From positions 124,001-188,000 of the forward strand of contig NZ_JAJKFV010000002.1 in NCBI RefSeq assembly GCF_020966775.1: a DNA stretch of 64,000 bases. The letters are read 5' to 3'. The notes under the pieces were generated by a model. The model saw only the letters and a program-made list of their open reading frames with translations. It was not told where the DNA came from and did not search any database. The DNA comes from Rhodopirellula halodulae (GTDB lineage: Bacteria > Planctomycetota > Planctomycetia > Pirellulales > Pirellulaceae). This document shows, in pieces, positions 36,101 to 45,424 of this stretch. Both the position numbers and the translations under genes were made by a program. Numbering within the stretch: position 1 is the first letter of the stretch; the number at the start of each line of letters is the position of its first letter.

Positions 36101-39100
36101 AGATGGTGGCCAACGCCAATCCGGCTCAACTGATGCTGATCGAAGCCGTTCGACAAGCGATGGATGAGTTCGATGGCGGCCAATGGTCCGTCGATCGGCA
36201 AAAAGTCGGTGTCGTTGTCGGAACGATCTTTGGTGGCCAATTCAGCAACGAATTGCAGGTTGGTTTGCGTCTGCCAGAGATCACTCGGTTGGTCACGCGG
36301 CAACTGCGGGAATTGGGTTGGTCCGACCTCCAAGCCCAGGCGACCGCCGACGAATTGCGTCAAGTCACGCTCGACAAATACGGTGCTTTGCTTGACGAAA
36401 CCGGCGGGTTCACCGCCAGCACACTGGCATCACGGATTGCGCGCACATTCGATTTGATGGGCGGTGCTTTCGCGGTCGATGCTGACGAAGCCTCCGGCGG
36501 TCTCGCGCTGATCACCGCGATGGAACAACTGCATGCCGGCAAAATGGACTTGGCCATTTGCGGCGTCACTCAGCGCGGCATGGACTTGGTCGCGTTCGAA
36601 CAGTTGGCTCGCAAGAATCAGCTCCTCACCACCGGGCATCCCCAAGATCTTCCGCACGATGGATCGCAGATCATCCCGGGTGAAGGCGTTGCCGTGTTGA
36701 CCCTTCAACGCCTCAGCGATGCGAAAGCCAACGGCCGTAAGATTCTCGGAATTCTCACCAAACCTACCGAGAGCTTCACGAGCGATGTTCGGGGCGCGCG
36801 TGCCGCAGCGGCTCAGGATTCCGAAAGAAATCAAATAATTTCCGCACGAAAACTGGTGGGACAAATCGGCCACTTGGGCGGTGGTCAGGGCATCGTTCGA
36901 ACAATAGCGGCAACATTGTCGCCTTCCTTCGGTTCCGCAGCAGCACCTCACGAAGCGATACGCATCCACGAAGTTGCCGACGACGGCTATCAAGTGAATT
37001 ATAGTGTCGCCCCCCAGATGAACTATGAGTCTGCATCCTTGTCTTCTGATGAGTCAACTTTGATTTCGCCATCAACCGCTTTGGAATCCCGAGCCGAATC
37101 GACTCCTTCGCCGAACTTTCGCGAAAACGTCGTGGCGGCCACATCGCCGGAATCGGGAGACTGCATCACAACTCGGATTCAGTGCTTTTCCTTCGAGGCA
37201 TTGCAAACGGCTCTTCGCCAAATCGCGGAAGGCGTCACGCCAAACGATTCTGTCGTTGAGCAATTCGACTCCTTCGCCCACCGATGCTATCGAGCCGTCT
37301 TGCTGGGTGACAACCAACCGGAAATCGCGTCCGCCGCATCAGCAGCACTCAGCGGCCCCATCCGAGAACGAAAATCAGGTGGCTTGGTTCGTCATGATGG
37401 CTGGGTTTGGATGCCGTCCTCTCGCCCGAGCGAACTCCTGCCCCGCGCGGCTTGGTTGTTCCCCGGACAAGGTTCGCAATACGCGGAGGCCCCGGCTTGG
37501 CTGAAGTCCGACGATGCCGAGGCGAGCCGAGCATTCTTGCAGTCGTTTGATGGTGAGCTGCAAGCCATGGGATTGCCCGCGGTTTCGGATCGCCTGCATG
37601 ATCCTGATCAGCAACTCGGTCGTGATGTCTGGTGGACTCAAGCGTGGGTGTTGGCCGTTGGGTCAATGTTCTCCGATGCATTGCTGCGATCTGGACTGCG
37701 TCCTGACGTTGTTTTGGGTCACAGCTTTGGCGAATGCACGGCAGCATGGTGCGCCGGCGTCGTACCGACTCGCCAAGCCATCGAGTTTGCCAAGTCGCGA
37801 AGTGATAGCGTCGTGATGACGACTCGCGAACGAGGGGAATTGCTCTCGGTTCGTGGCGCACCTTCCCAAGTCGATGCGGCACTCCTGTCGAGCGACATCC
37901 GATACACGATTTCGCATCACAATTCGCGTCAGCAAACGGTCATCGCCGGTTCGCCTGACCAAATGCGTGCTGCGAAGGAGACGTTGGCCTCCGCGGGCAT
38001 GGCGTCGGTCGTGATTCCCGTTCCCGCTGCATTCCACACTCCCGAGATGATGCCCGCGCAGGAGATGCTGCGCGCTCGATTCACCGGTCAAAACGCTCGA
38101 CCACCTCGCTTCGCATTTTTGTCCGCAGTCTCCAATCGCTACTTGGCTGAACCCGCGGACATTGTCGACAACCTAGTCACCCAATTGACGCGTCCCGTTT
38201 GCTTCAGCGGTGCGGTGGAACGATTGGCTCATGATGGTTGTGAATTGATGGTCGAGGTTGGCCCGAACAATGTCCTCACACGACTGGCGGGCTCCACCGT
38301 TGAACCGCACGTGCTGTGCTTGTCGGCTGATGAACGCGGACGCACCCCACATCGCCAATTGAAGCTTTTGAAGCTGGCCTACGAAGCTTTGGGACAAACA
38401 CTGGATCAGTCCGTATCGCCGTCGATGCCCACTTCACCGGCGAGTCGACCTCGGCATTCGCAAAATGGCCATGTCGCCATGCAAAACGGGCATGCCACCA
38501 GCGTACCTGTCAGCGCGGCCACGACCTTGCAAACGCAACAACAACCGACATTTGAGGTGGTCGACGTCACTCGCCGCAGCCGACGACAAGCGGACCAATG
38601 TGCCGATCCGCAAAACGACGCAAGCAACATGAATTCCATGTTGGCAACACCAGTCAGCAGCAATGGTTCGGCATCGCAGGCTACGATCGATTCACCGATT
38701 GCGCCCCCTTCGCCGGCGACCGTGGCTCCGACCAAGGCTGCGAACGCGATGGCGTCACCAGCTTCCACGGCAACCGATCTTCAACGTATGCAATCAGCTC
38801 GATCCTTCTTGTTCGATTTGGTGGTCGATCTGACGGGTTACGATCCGGAAGTCATCGAATTTGATGCGGACCTGGAAGCGGAGCTTGGCGTCGACAGCAT
38901 CAAAAAGGCTCAACTGATCGGCGAGATTGTGCAGTGGGGCAACTTGGAGGTGGATACGCAATCCATGCGTCTGGCTCAGTTCGCTTCGCTGAACGACATT
39001 TTGCAGTTGGTCGGTGATCCCTCATCCATTGAGAACGCACCGGAACCTTCCACCGCGTACTCGAACCAGGCGTCGCCTGGAACAGAAGAATTGCCACTAC

Positions 39101-41973
39101 CAGAAAGCGGGTCTGATCTGGCGGACTCGCTGAAGCGATTGATGATTGATCTGGTCGTTGACCAAACCGGTTACGACGAAGACATCATCGACATGGACGC
39201 GGATCTGGAAGCCGAACTGGGAATTGACAGCATCAAGCGGGCTCAGCTGCTGGGCGAGCTGGAGCAACAGTACGAACTGCAATCGCTCCGCCAATCCAAC
39301 TTGAAACTGTCGGACTTCCCCACGTTGTCTTCGATCCACACGTTTGTGATGGACCAAATCGAAGGGCGGGAACCATCCAGCGAAAAAAAAAACGCCTCGC
39401 TGAACGAACGCCCCACCGCTGAATCAGGCGAACAGGACGCTCCCGCCACGGGCACTCATCGATTTGTGATGCGAACCCGAAAGGCCAATCGCCGTGACGG
39501 AATGCCAACATCGCCGAACCTCAACGGTGCGGCATTGATTCTGGGCGACAACGACGTTGCGGATTCTTTGGCGCGACGATGTCTTGAGCAAGGCGTTGAG
39601 GTCTATCATCTGAATCGCCCATCATCGATGGAAGCTTTGGATGCGGAGCTGGATCGGATTTGGCAGATCGAGCCGACTCCGCATTTGTTCCTGACCACAC
39701 CGCATGACGCCGGTGCGTGTTGGTCCACGTTCGATGTGGAATCATGGCGTCAACGGCACGCCGATGCATTGGCCACTCCCTATCGCGTTTGCCAGCGTTG
39801 GATGCAGCACATGATCGATGACGACCGAATGAGTCAATCGTCGCTGGTCACCACACTGAAACTGGGCGGCGAATTCGGCTTCGACGCGATGACATCGGCG
39901 GCTCAGTCGAACGTCGCCATTCACAGTCGGTCCGCAGAGTCGGGTGGTTTGGCCGGTCTGACCAAAGCGATGCTGATCGAAGCTTGGATGCGAGGCTTCC
40001 GAGACACACCGATGCTGGTCGTGGAAGGCATCGATGGTTCCTCCGCCGACGAAATAGCCGATGGCGTCTTTCGCGAATTGGCCGTGCCTTCGTATGACGA
40101 AGAAGTCGCTGTCCAAGGTCAAGAACGTATTGCGACGCGAGCCGTTTACCAACCGTTGGACATTTCATCACAACAGACACCACGGCTGACTCGGGGCGGC
40201 AATTGGGTTGTTGCTGGTGGCGGTCGCGGCATCACGGCGATGACCGCCATGGAGCTCGCTCAGCGTCACGATTTGAAGCTGCACCTGCTTGGCATGGCTC
40301 CCGTTCCGCAAATCGATGCGGAGATGCGTGCCCATGCCAAGCGTGATCGGGCGGATCTTCGTCGCGTGGTGATGGCGCGCATCCAAAAAGAAGGTGGCAA
40401 CCCGGTTAAAACTTGGCGTCAGCTCGAAAAGGCGATCGAAATCGACCTGACGTTGGAAGAGTGCCGCGAACGATCGATTCAGGCCACTTATCACAGTGTG
40501 AATGTCTCCGACGCCGAAGCTGTCCAAGCCGCGTTGTCAAAGATCCGTTCGACCGACGGCCCGATTCGCGGCGTGATCCAGGGTGCAGGTTCAGGACAAG
40601 ACGCACGCTTCGATCGCAAGCGTCCAGATAAGGTCGCTCAGTGCTTCAGTGCCAAAGTCGACGGCACCATTTCGCTTGCCGCCGCGACACAGAACGATCC
40701 ATTGGAATGGTTCATCGGCTACGGTTCGATTAGCGGACGTTTTGGCGCCAACGGGCACACCGATTATTCGGCCGCCAATGACATGCTTGCCAAGCTGATC
40801 GGGCGACTGCGCCAGCAACGGCCACAAACCCGTTGCGTGACTTTTCATTGGCACGCTTGGGGTGATGTCGGCATGGCAACCAAACCCGAAGCCAAATTGG
40901 CGCTCGACATGATCGGCATGGAATTCATGCCGGCGGAAGAAGGCCTGCAGCATTTCCTTCGCGAAGTGGAACATGGTGGGAACGAAGCTGAGGTCCTGAT
41001 CACGGACCGACGTTATGTCCGGAAGTTCTTTCCGTCGGAGTCTTCACGCTGGATCGAGTCTCCCGATCGTCCTTCCCCGATGCTTGATCCGACCGAGCGG
41101 ATGGACGACTCAAACCCAGAAACTTTCGCAGTCACGCTTCATCCTCAGAACGATTTGTTTCTAAAAGATCACTTGGTGGTGGGACGGCCAACGCTGCCTT
41201 TCGTGATGGCGATTGAAATGCTGGCCGAGGCCGCCCGTTGGAACTCTTCACAGCAAGTCACTCGATGTCGCGATGTGGTGGCATCCATGCCTCTCAAATT
41301 TGCGACGGACGATCCGTTGGCAATTGAGATTCTGAAAAGCGATGCCAGTTCATCCGACCGCTGGTCCTTGGTCAGTGACCTTCGCCGAAAAGATGGCCGA
41401 TTGGTTCAGTCACGGCGTCAACATTTCTCGGCAGCGTTTGATTTGGGATCGCCAACCACCAAACGCGGTTCGATTGAAGTTGCACGGGTTGAAGAGTTGC
41501 CCGTTCCCTACGTCGACGAAACCGCGCCGGTCTATCATGGGCCATCGCTTCAGTGCTTGAGAAGCATTGGCTTCCTGAACGTTGCCGGCAGTGCCACCGC
41601 AACGTCCACCGACAAACCAGTGGCCGTCGGCACCATCGTCGCACCGAGCCCAGCACACCTTGCTGGCGAATCTCGACCGCTGATGGGATGGGTTCTGTCG
41701 CCCGCAACGATGGATGCGGTGCTTTACGCTGCGGGAATGCTCGCCTACCGAGTGGGCGGCAACCCCAGCCTGCCGATTTCTTTCGACACCATCGACTTTG
41801 GCCGACTGCCTGATCCTGGCGAACCGCTCCGAGTCCAGGTTCGATGGGAAGAAGACATTCCTGGCAAAGGTCCGGAATCCGCAGCGGGCGGACGATTGTC
41901 GGCGTTGCTTCTGGGGCAAAACCAAGACGTGATTTTGCAGTTGCATGGATACCGAGTTGGTTGGTTGCGTTAG
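33136..41973 (+). CDS. Multidomain PUFA-synthase-like polyketide synthase with N-terminal thioester reductase
   Basis: A 2945-residue iterative type I synthase. Order: NAD(P)-dependent thioester reductase (about 5-380; ITGASGMLGSYV, Thr145, Tyr171, Lys175); ketosynthase (about 425-880; DAACSSSL with Cys635, His765, His804); second KS-like domain (about 902-1320) with Glu1118 in place of the cysteine and without the first histidine block, so a chain-length-factor type; acyltransferase (about 1438-1760; FPGQGSQY, GHSFGE with Ser1530); two acyl carrier domains of PUFA-synthase type (LGVDSIKK Ser1921, LGIDSIKR Ser2032); ketoreductase (about 2355-2610; AGGGRGI, Tyr2544); C-terminal hotdog-type dehydratase region (about 2660-2945; FLKDH with His2679). 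No enoyl reductase is present. It should build a long, partly reduced acyl chain and release it reductively. Two bases separate it from the Rieske gene. Confidence 0.93.
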   Translation: MPHSPSLGMPLITGASGMLGSYVMAEMLRAGRLCAVLVRGKGKQSASQRVDHILSRYETAWQTKLVRPTILEGDLLQPGLGLSNEAIDWASQNCDRILHSAASLSFLPADPEGDNEPYRTNVDGTREVIAMARRMGLTQFHHVSTAYVCGKRSGRVKESEGDVGQSFANDYERSKLIAEGIVREAFTGRDLTIYRPSIVIDRTGLSPVSGDRTIYGAFSMYQMLASRFGLPSDGQWFRDLGFAGNECKNIVDVDWIARAICKIISTPRLHGRTYHLTTRDGSSIESLDAAFHTATTQWLATRKPDRVSASRPSNSDRSASPSQTRKELDQMADPFVKTFLPYFRDDPTFDRENIDDVIATTHLDDTPAIGTEELLQMISNWTAPTTKQPTGKKRSARTADSAAEGDKRTSVARSPEAAISEGNPNDCVICGFEVRLPGGVDNARAFEEMLFDGRSVIAPMPSDRLDRELYFDSKRGVPGKTYTQLGGCVSPAPLDPDVERQIESLGTFDLTHRQFAQVAVAAMKSAAAANQSFSFDPMRAGVFVGHSGGTELGGPLAMATMADSAMELVEQTSNVQALDAGTREGLKRSVANAIRQDRPRHQANHLPEFNAYSAASLAARMLGFQGRREVIDAACSSSLLALQHAASAIEADRIDLAVVGGATFNNVDNLALFSQSGACSETGSYPFDNRASGLISSEGYVAVVIARRSVAEANQMPILATLRGVGVASDGKGKGLWAPRSAGQQTAMQRAVDSQPLNIDYLECHATSTQVGDATELESLTQLLAGKSGNGPLPIGSVKSNLGHLLEAAGLVGVAKCLLAIQRGEIPPSINFSQPTERHDWQNSPVRIVDRVEPWTQRTSSRGKVAAVNAFGIGGLNAHAVIEEKPSTTLNSRTTASSREAEPIAIVGRGVVLPDAPNLDAFRELLTSSRSAISDPPPGRWMQRAADGAWIGVTNRSQYGEIGYSTPHCRGGYIRDFKFDAQSYRIPPKMVANANPAQLMLIEAVRQAMDEFDGGQWSVDRQKVGVVVGTIFGGQFSNELQVGLRLPEITRLVTRQLRELGWSDLQAQATADELRQVTLDKYGALLDETGGFTASTLASRIARTFDLMGGAFAVDADEASGGLALITAMEQLHAGKMDLAICGVTQRGMDLVAFEQLARKNQLLTTGHPQDLPHDGSQIIPGEGVAVLTLQRLSDAKANGRKILGILTKPTESFTSDVRGARAAAAQDSERNQIISARKLVGQIGHLGGGQGIVRTIAATLSPSFGSAAAPHEAIRIHEVADDGYQVNYSVAPQMNYESASLSSDESTLISPSTALESRAESTPSPNFRENVVAATSPESGDCITTRIQCFSFEALQTALRQIAEGVTPNDSVVEQFDSFAHRCYRAVLLGDNQPEIASAASAALSGPIRERKSGGLVRHDGWVWMPSSRPSELLPRAAWLFPGQGSQYAEAPAWLKSDDAEASRAFLQSFDGELQAMGLPAVSDRLHDPDQQLGRDVWWTQAWVLAVGSMFSDALLRSGLRPDVVLGHSFGECTAAWCAGVVPTRQAIEFAKSRSDSVVMTTRERGELLSVRGAPSQVDAALLSSDIRYTISHHNSRQQTVIAGSPDQMRAAKETLASAGMASVVIPVPAAFHTPEMMPAQEMLRARFTGQNARPPRFAFLSAVSNRYLAEPADIVDNLVTQLTRPVCFSGAVERLAHDGCELMVEVGPNNVLTRLAGSTVEPHVLCLSADERGRTPHRQLKLLKLAYEALGQTLDQSVSPSMPTSPASRPRHSQNGHVAMQNGHATSVPVSAATTLQTQQQPTFEVVDVTRRSRRQADQCADPQNDASNMNSMLATPVSSNGSASQATIDSPIAPPSPATVAPTKAANAMASPASTATDLQRMQSARSFLFDLVVDLTGYDPEVIEFDADLEAELGVDSIKKAQLIGEIVQWGNLEVDTQSMRLAQFASLNDILQLVGDPSSIENAPEPSTAYSNQASPGTEELPLPESGSDLADSLKRLMIDLVVDQTGYDEDIIDMDADLEAELGIDSIKRAQLLGELEQQYELQSLRQSNLKLSDFPTLSSIHTFVMDQIEGREPSSEKKNASLNERPTAESGEQDAPATGTHRFVMRTRKANRRDGMPTSPNLNGAALILGDNDVADSLARRCLEQGVEVYHLNRPSSMEALDAELDRIWQIEPTPHLFLTTPHDAGACWSTFDVESWRQRHADALATPYRVCQRWMQHMIDDDRMSQSSLVTTLKLGGEFGFDAMTSAAQSNVAIHSRSAESGGLAGLTKAMLIEAWMRGFRDTPMLVVEGIDGSSADEIADGVFRELAVPSYDEEVAVQGQERIATRAVYQPLDISSQQTPRLTRGGNWVVAGGGRGITAMTAMELAQRHDLKLHLLGMAPVPQIDAEMRAHAKRDRADLRRVVMARIQKEGGNPVKTWRQLEKAIEIDLTLEECRERSIQATYHSVNVSDAEAVQAALSKIRSTDGPIRGVIQGAGSGQDARFDRKRPDKVAQCFSAKVDGTISLAAATQNDPLEWFIGYGSISGRFGANGHTDYSAANDMLAKLIGRLRQQRPQTRCVTFHWHAWGDVGMATKPEAKLALDMIGMEFMPAEEGLQHFLREVEHGGNEAEVLITDRRYVRKFFPSESSRWIESPDRPSPMLDPTERMDDSNPETFAVTLHPQNDLFLKDHLVVGRPTLPFVMAIEMLAEAARWNSSQQVTRCRDVVASMPLKFATDDPLAIEILKSDASSSDRWSLVSDLRRKDGRLVQSRRQHFSAAFDLGSPTTKRGSIEVARVEELPVPYVDETAPVYHGPSLQCLRSIGFLNVAGSATATSTDKPVAVGTIVAPSPAHLAGESRPLMGWVLSPATMDAVLYAAGMLAYRVGGNPSLPISFDTIDFGRLPDPGEPLRVQVRWEEDIPGKGPESAAGGRLSALLLGQNQDVILQLHGYRVGWLR

Positions 41974-41975
41974 AG

Positions 41976-43148
41976 ATGTATCACGCGACGACCTCCCTTC
42001 CAGCGATTCTGCCATCGCAGTGGTACACCGACGCTGACTTCAATCGGCGTGAGCGGACGGCGTTACGTCGCGACGGATGGCAACTGGTGGCCGCCGCGTC
42101 TCAACTGGCAAATTCAGGCGACTACGTCGCGATGGACTGCCTCGGGCTCCCACTGGTCGTCCGCAACCACGACGGTGAACTGGTCGCATTTCAAAACGTC
42201 TGTGCCCACCGGCAATGCCAACTCGTCCCAAAGGGACAGGGCACATCGGAAGAATTAAGATGTCCGTACCACGGCTGGCGTTACGGGGCTGATGGCCGAA
42301 CACGAAAGATCCCCGAAGCAAAGAACTTCCCTTACTTTGACCGTGAAAAGCACCGCTTGACCGGCTATCCGGTTCACCAAATTGGTCAATTGGTTTTCGT
42401 AGATCTCGCTGTCGACAAGAGGTCCGACGAACCAAGTGATCCGCAGATGTCTTGGCCCGCACCATGGCTGAGCGAACTGGCCGCCCGAACCAATTCAGAT
42501 GACTGGCAATTGGTTCTGTCGGATGAGTTGAGTTACCCGTGCGACTGGAAGATTCCCATCGAAGGATCGCTCGAAAGTTATCACCTCAGCGAAGTGCATT
42601 CTGAAACATTCGGAACAGACCCGGGCGAAAACGCGAGCACGCATGAATTGCTTCCCTGGGGAACTCGCTTCGCAACCGACGCCCGGGAGGACTCTTTCTT
42701 GGCCAGAATCGAGGAACGTGTGATGAAGTACTTGGTCGGCAATTTTGGCCCTGAATACCACCATGTGCACGCGTTTCCAAATATCATGGCATCGTTCACC
42801 GACACCATGAGTTTGGTCTACCAAATCACCCCGGTGGTCGATTGCGCAACCGATGGCCAAAGCGGCGGAACTCCCCAAAGCAAAATGAAAGTGTTCGGAT
42901 TTACGCGAAAGTCCAAGCGCAGCGGTCCCGTTGGAAGATTGCTTTCGCGAGGACTTGGTCGGAGCGCGGCTTCCATGGCACAAAAGGTCTTGGCAGAAGA
43001 CGCGGCGATTTTCCCCAAGGTTCAAGCGGGGATGAACGCCGCTGTGAGTCACCATCGCCAAACACCCGAAAGAATCTTTGGACGTTGCGAAGAACGTCTG
43101 CACGCGTTTCACGTGCATTGGAACCAACAAATGAAACGTCACGGATAA
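41976..43148 (+). CDS. Rieske non-heme iron oxygenase, large-subunit type
   Basis: A 390-residue protein starting 2 bases after the megasynthase stop; the longer frame back to 41844 lies inside that gene. The Rieske [2Fe-2S] site has Cys76/His78 (NVCAHRQCQL) and Cys96/His99 (LRCPYHGWRYG). The catalytic domain has the mononuclear iron region EGSLESYHLSEVH. It resembles ring-hydroxylating and choline/carnitine-type monooxygenases. Because of the tight operon with the synthase and an SDR, it probably hydroxylates or desaturates the synthase product. Its reductase is not adjacent; the ferredoxin-NADP reductase gene at 49243 is a conceivable but unproven electron source. Confidence 0.92.
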   Translation: MYHATTSLPAILPSQWYTDADFNRRERTALRRDGWQLVAAASQLANSGDYVAMDCLGLPLVVRNHDGELVAFQNVCAHRQCQLVPKGQGTSEELRCPYHGWRYGADGRTRKIPEAKNFPYFDREKHRLTGYPVHQIGQLVFVDLAVDKRSDEPSDPQMSWPAPWLSELAARTNSDDWQLVLSDELSYPCDWKIPIEGSLESYHLSEVHSETFGTDPGENASTHELLPWGTRFATDAREDSFLARIEERVMKYLVGNFGPEYHHVHAFPNIMASFTDTMSLVYQITPVVDCATDGQSGGTPQSKMKVFGFTRKSKRSGPVGRLLSRGLGRSAASMAQKVLAEDAAIFPKVQAGMNAAVSHHRQTPERIFGRCEERLHAFHVHWNQQMKRHG

Positions 43149-43164
43149 GGACAGGACGGCAATC

Positions 43165-43959
43165 ATGCAGAGTGACTCCTATCAAACGAATGCAACGTTG
43201 GACCTACTTGGAAAACGAGCCTTGGTCACGGGAGCAAGCCGTGGCATCGGCAAAGCCATCGCTCTCGAACTCGCTTCACGCGGTGCGTCGGTCGCGATCA
43301 ACTTTTTGAAGTCAGAAGAGCAAGCCGTCCAAGTCGCGACGGAGGTTTCCAACCTCGGTCGAAACGTCATGCTCGTGCGGGCCGATGTGTCTTCGAAAGA
43401 CGATGTCACCGCGATGGTGGACACGGTTGCCGACAAATGGGGTGGACTGGACATCGTGGTCAGCAACGCCGCCGCCGGTGGCTTTCGCGATCTGAACGAT
43501 CTCACGCCGGTCAACTTCGAAGCTGTTTTGCGCAGCAACTCCGCTCCCGTGGTTTGGCTCGCGCAAGCGGCTTGGCCTCATTTGGCCAAGGGTGACGATC
43601 ACGGCAAACTGGTCGCGGTGAGCAGCCACGGATCCAACTGGGCGGTCCCGCACTACGGTGCCATCGGCGCTTCCAAAGCGGCGCTCGAAGCCTTGGTCCG
43701 TCATCTTGCATTGGAACTGGGCGACCATGGGATCAACTTCAATTGCGTCTTGCCTGGCATCATCGCAACGGAAGCAATCGCCAGCATGCCTGGATCGGAA
43801 GGTTTGATCGAAGCCGCGACCGAACGCATGATGGTCGGGCAACGACGCCTGTGCGAACAAGATGTCTCTTCCGTGGTGGCGTTTTTGAGCGGACCAGGCA
43901 GTGACCTCATTCAAGGCCAAACGATCGTCGTCGACGGCGGAGTCAGCATTCGCGTCTAA
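43165..43959 (+). CDS. FabL-like short-chain dehydrogenase/reductase
   Basis: A 264-residue classical SDR with a good ribosome-binding site (aagg/agga at 43147-43156). NADP site VTGASRGIGKAIA. The segment SNAAAGGFRDLNDL, SSHGSNWAVPHYGAIGASKA and the final SDLIQGQTIVVDGGVSIRV follow enoyl-ACP reductase FabL more closely than FabG. Because the megasynthase lacks an enoyl reductase domain, this enzyme could act in trans to saturate intermediates, or it could reduce a released carbonyl. It is the third gene of the operon, 16 bases after the Rieske gene. Confidence 0.9.
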   Translation: MQSDSYQTNATLDLLGKRALVTGASRGIGKAIALELASRGASVAINFLKSEEQAVQVATEVSNLGRNVMLVRADVSSKDDVTAMVDTVADKWGGLDIVVSNAAAGGFRDLNDLTPVNFEAVLRSNSAPVVWLAQAAWPHLAKGDDHGKLVAVSSHGSNWAVPHYGAIGASKAALEALVRHLALELGDHGINFNCVLPGIIATEAIASMPGSEGLIEAATERMMVGQRRLCEQDVSSVVAFLSGPGSDLIQGQTIVVDGGVSIRV

Positions 43960-44062
43960 CCGTCTCAACCATTTCATCTCATCCATTTTCATCTCATCCG
44001 GCGAGTCGCTGCCCCGACGTCACGCCGCCATCATCCCACGCAACACAACGAACGAGTTCGTC

Positions 44063-45355
44063 ATGGTAGATCCCCTGATGCTTCGCCGAGGTACCATCGC
44101 TTTGGCGGTAGTTCTGATCGGCATGATTGGATGGCAAGTCGCGAAAACGGCTCCTGGTTCGTTGCCCGGCGAGACTTCGGACAAGGTCGCAAAAGAGACA
44201 CCCGAACTGAGCCTGGGCAGCTTCGCACAGCCGGTCCGGCCTTCGCGAGCCGAAGGCGAAAGTGAGTCGTCGCGCGACTTGACGCTGCGAGTTGGCCAGA
44301 TTGGCTCCGCCCCGCGCCGCGACGAGTTGATGACGTTGCGAGCACTCCCAGAATCCGAACGCGACTGGATGCGGGCATACAGCAACGCCAAAGGTCACGC
44401 TTGTCGTGTGCTGACGCCGGGTGCCTCGGTCTCGTCGTCGTTTTCGCGAGTGCGTCCCGGACAACATGGCGAACTCGGTCGTCCGTCAGCGATCACGATT
44501 GGACTGGAGATGGCCAACGAAGGCCGCCAGAAGCTTCCGGCGGTGACCCGCCAACAGGTGCTTAAGTATTTCGAGGACCATCGTCTCTCCGTCCAACCCA
44601 ACTTGTATTACGACGAAGAAGGTCGGGTCTACTTTGGCACTGACTGCGCCGCCGCGTTCTATGAAATCGAACGCCCTGGCTACACGATTGAACCGGAACC
44701 CATGATCAATGTCGCGGTCAGCCGTTTCCGAACGCTGGGTTTGATGGGCACACCTGATGACTCGGGCGTGGTAATCGGACGCACCTTGGCAATGATGTTC
44801 GCGTTTGAAAAGAGTGACGCGACGGTGTCGGGCGTTGCCGATAGTGGTCGCCAGGCGCTGGAGCTGATGCTGCTTCATCTGCCGCAGGATTCCACCGCAG
44901 ATGACTTCGAATTGGAGGTCTACATCACCAGTGAAGAACGCACGAACTTGCATCGTCTGGATTTGGGTAACCAGGCGGTGAACTCACCATTGCCAACGAT
45001 CTCCTCCGAGGTTCGATTTGACAAGATGATTTTGATGGGCATGTACCCCGCGGAACCCGTGGTCACCAAGATCCATTTTCGTTCGGCAGGCATCCTATCG
45101 ATGGAAATGATCAAACGTTTGACACGAGGTACCAGTGACCGAACGGCGATGAGCCTGACCGAGATCCTGGACGAGTTTGGCAAGTTGTCTCTGGAAGCGC
45201 CCGTCAATTCGACGCCGAAGTACGAGGACGCGGAAGTCGCGGAGGCGGCACGACGCAAGTACGAACGATTGCGTGCGATGCGTGAAGAGATTTCTCGCGA
45301 CGACGCGATTTTAGATTCCCCCAAGCGAGCGATGATGACCGGCTTGGACGACTGA
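44063..45355 (+). CDS. Hypothetical membrane-anchored protein
   Basis: A 430-residue protein from ATG 44063; the in-frame start at 43901 lies inside the SDR gene. One N-terminal membrane helix (GTIALAVVLIGMIGWQVA) is followed by a low-complexity linker and then a large, probably periplasmic region (about residues 90-430) with mixed alpha/beta sequence and an acidic, helical end. No known domain was recognised. It follows the synthase operon by 103 bases on the same strand, so a link to that pathway is only positional. A terminator lies just downstream. Confidence 0.75.
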   Translation: MVDPLMLRRGTIALAVVLIGMIGWQVAKTAPGSLPGETSDKVAKETPELSLGSFAQPVRPSRAEGESESSRDLTLRVGQIGSAPRRDELMTLRALPESERDWMRAYSNAKGHACRVLTPGASVSSSFSRVRPGQHGELGRPSAITIGLEMANEGRQKLPAVTRQQVLKYFEDHRLSVQPNLYYDEEGRVYFGTDCAAAFYEIERPGYTIEPEPMINVAVSRFRTLGLMGTPDDSGVVIGRTLAMMFAFEKSDATVSGVADSGRQALELMLLHLPQDSTADDFELEVYITSEERTNLHRLDLGNQAVNSPLPTISSEVRFDKMILMGMYPAEPVVTKIHFRSAGILSMEMIKRLTRGTSDRTAMSLTEILDEFGKLSLEAPVNSTPKYEDAEVAEAARRKYERLRAMREEISRDDAILDSPKRAMMTGLDD

Positions 45356-45369
45356 ATCAGCGCAAACAA

Positions 45370-45397
45370 GAAGCCGATTCGTCTCCGAACCGGCTTC
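45370..45397. terminator. Bidirectional terminator hairpin
   Basis: A 12-bp stem with one mismatch (gaagccgattcg / cgaaccggcttc) and a tctc loop. It lies in the 69-base gap between the convergent 44063-45355 gene and the RNA-binding protein gene. Confidence 0.75.
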
Positions 45398-45424
45398 GCG
45401 TTTCTCAAACTTTGCTGTCGAGGA

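Noticed and set aside
36430-36993. 187-codon minus-strand frame inside the synthase gene
   Set aside because: It is antisense to the second KS domain, with no domain of its own.
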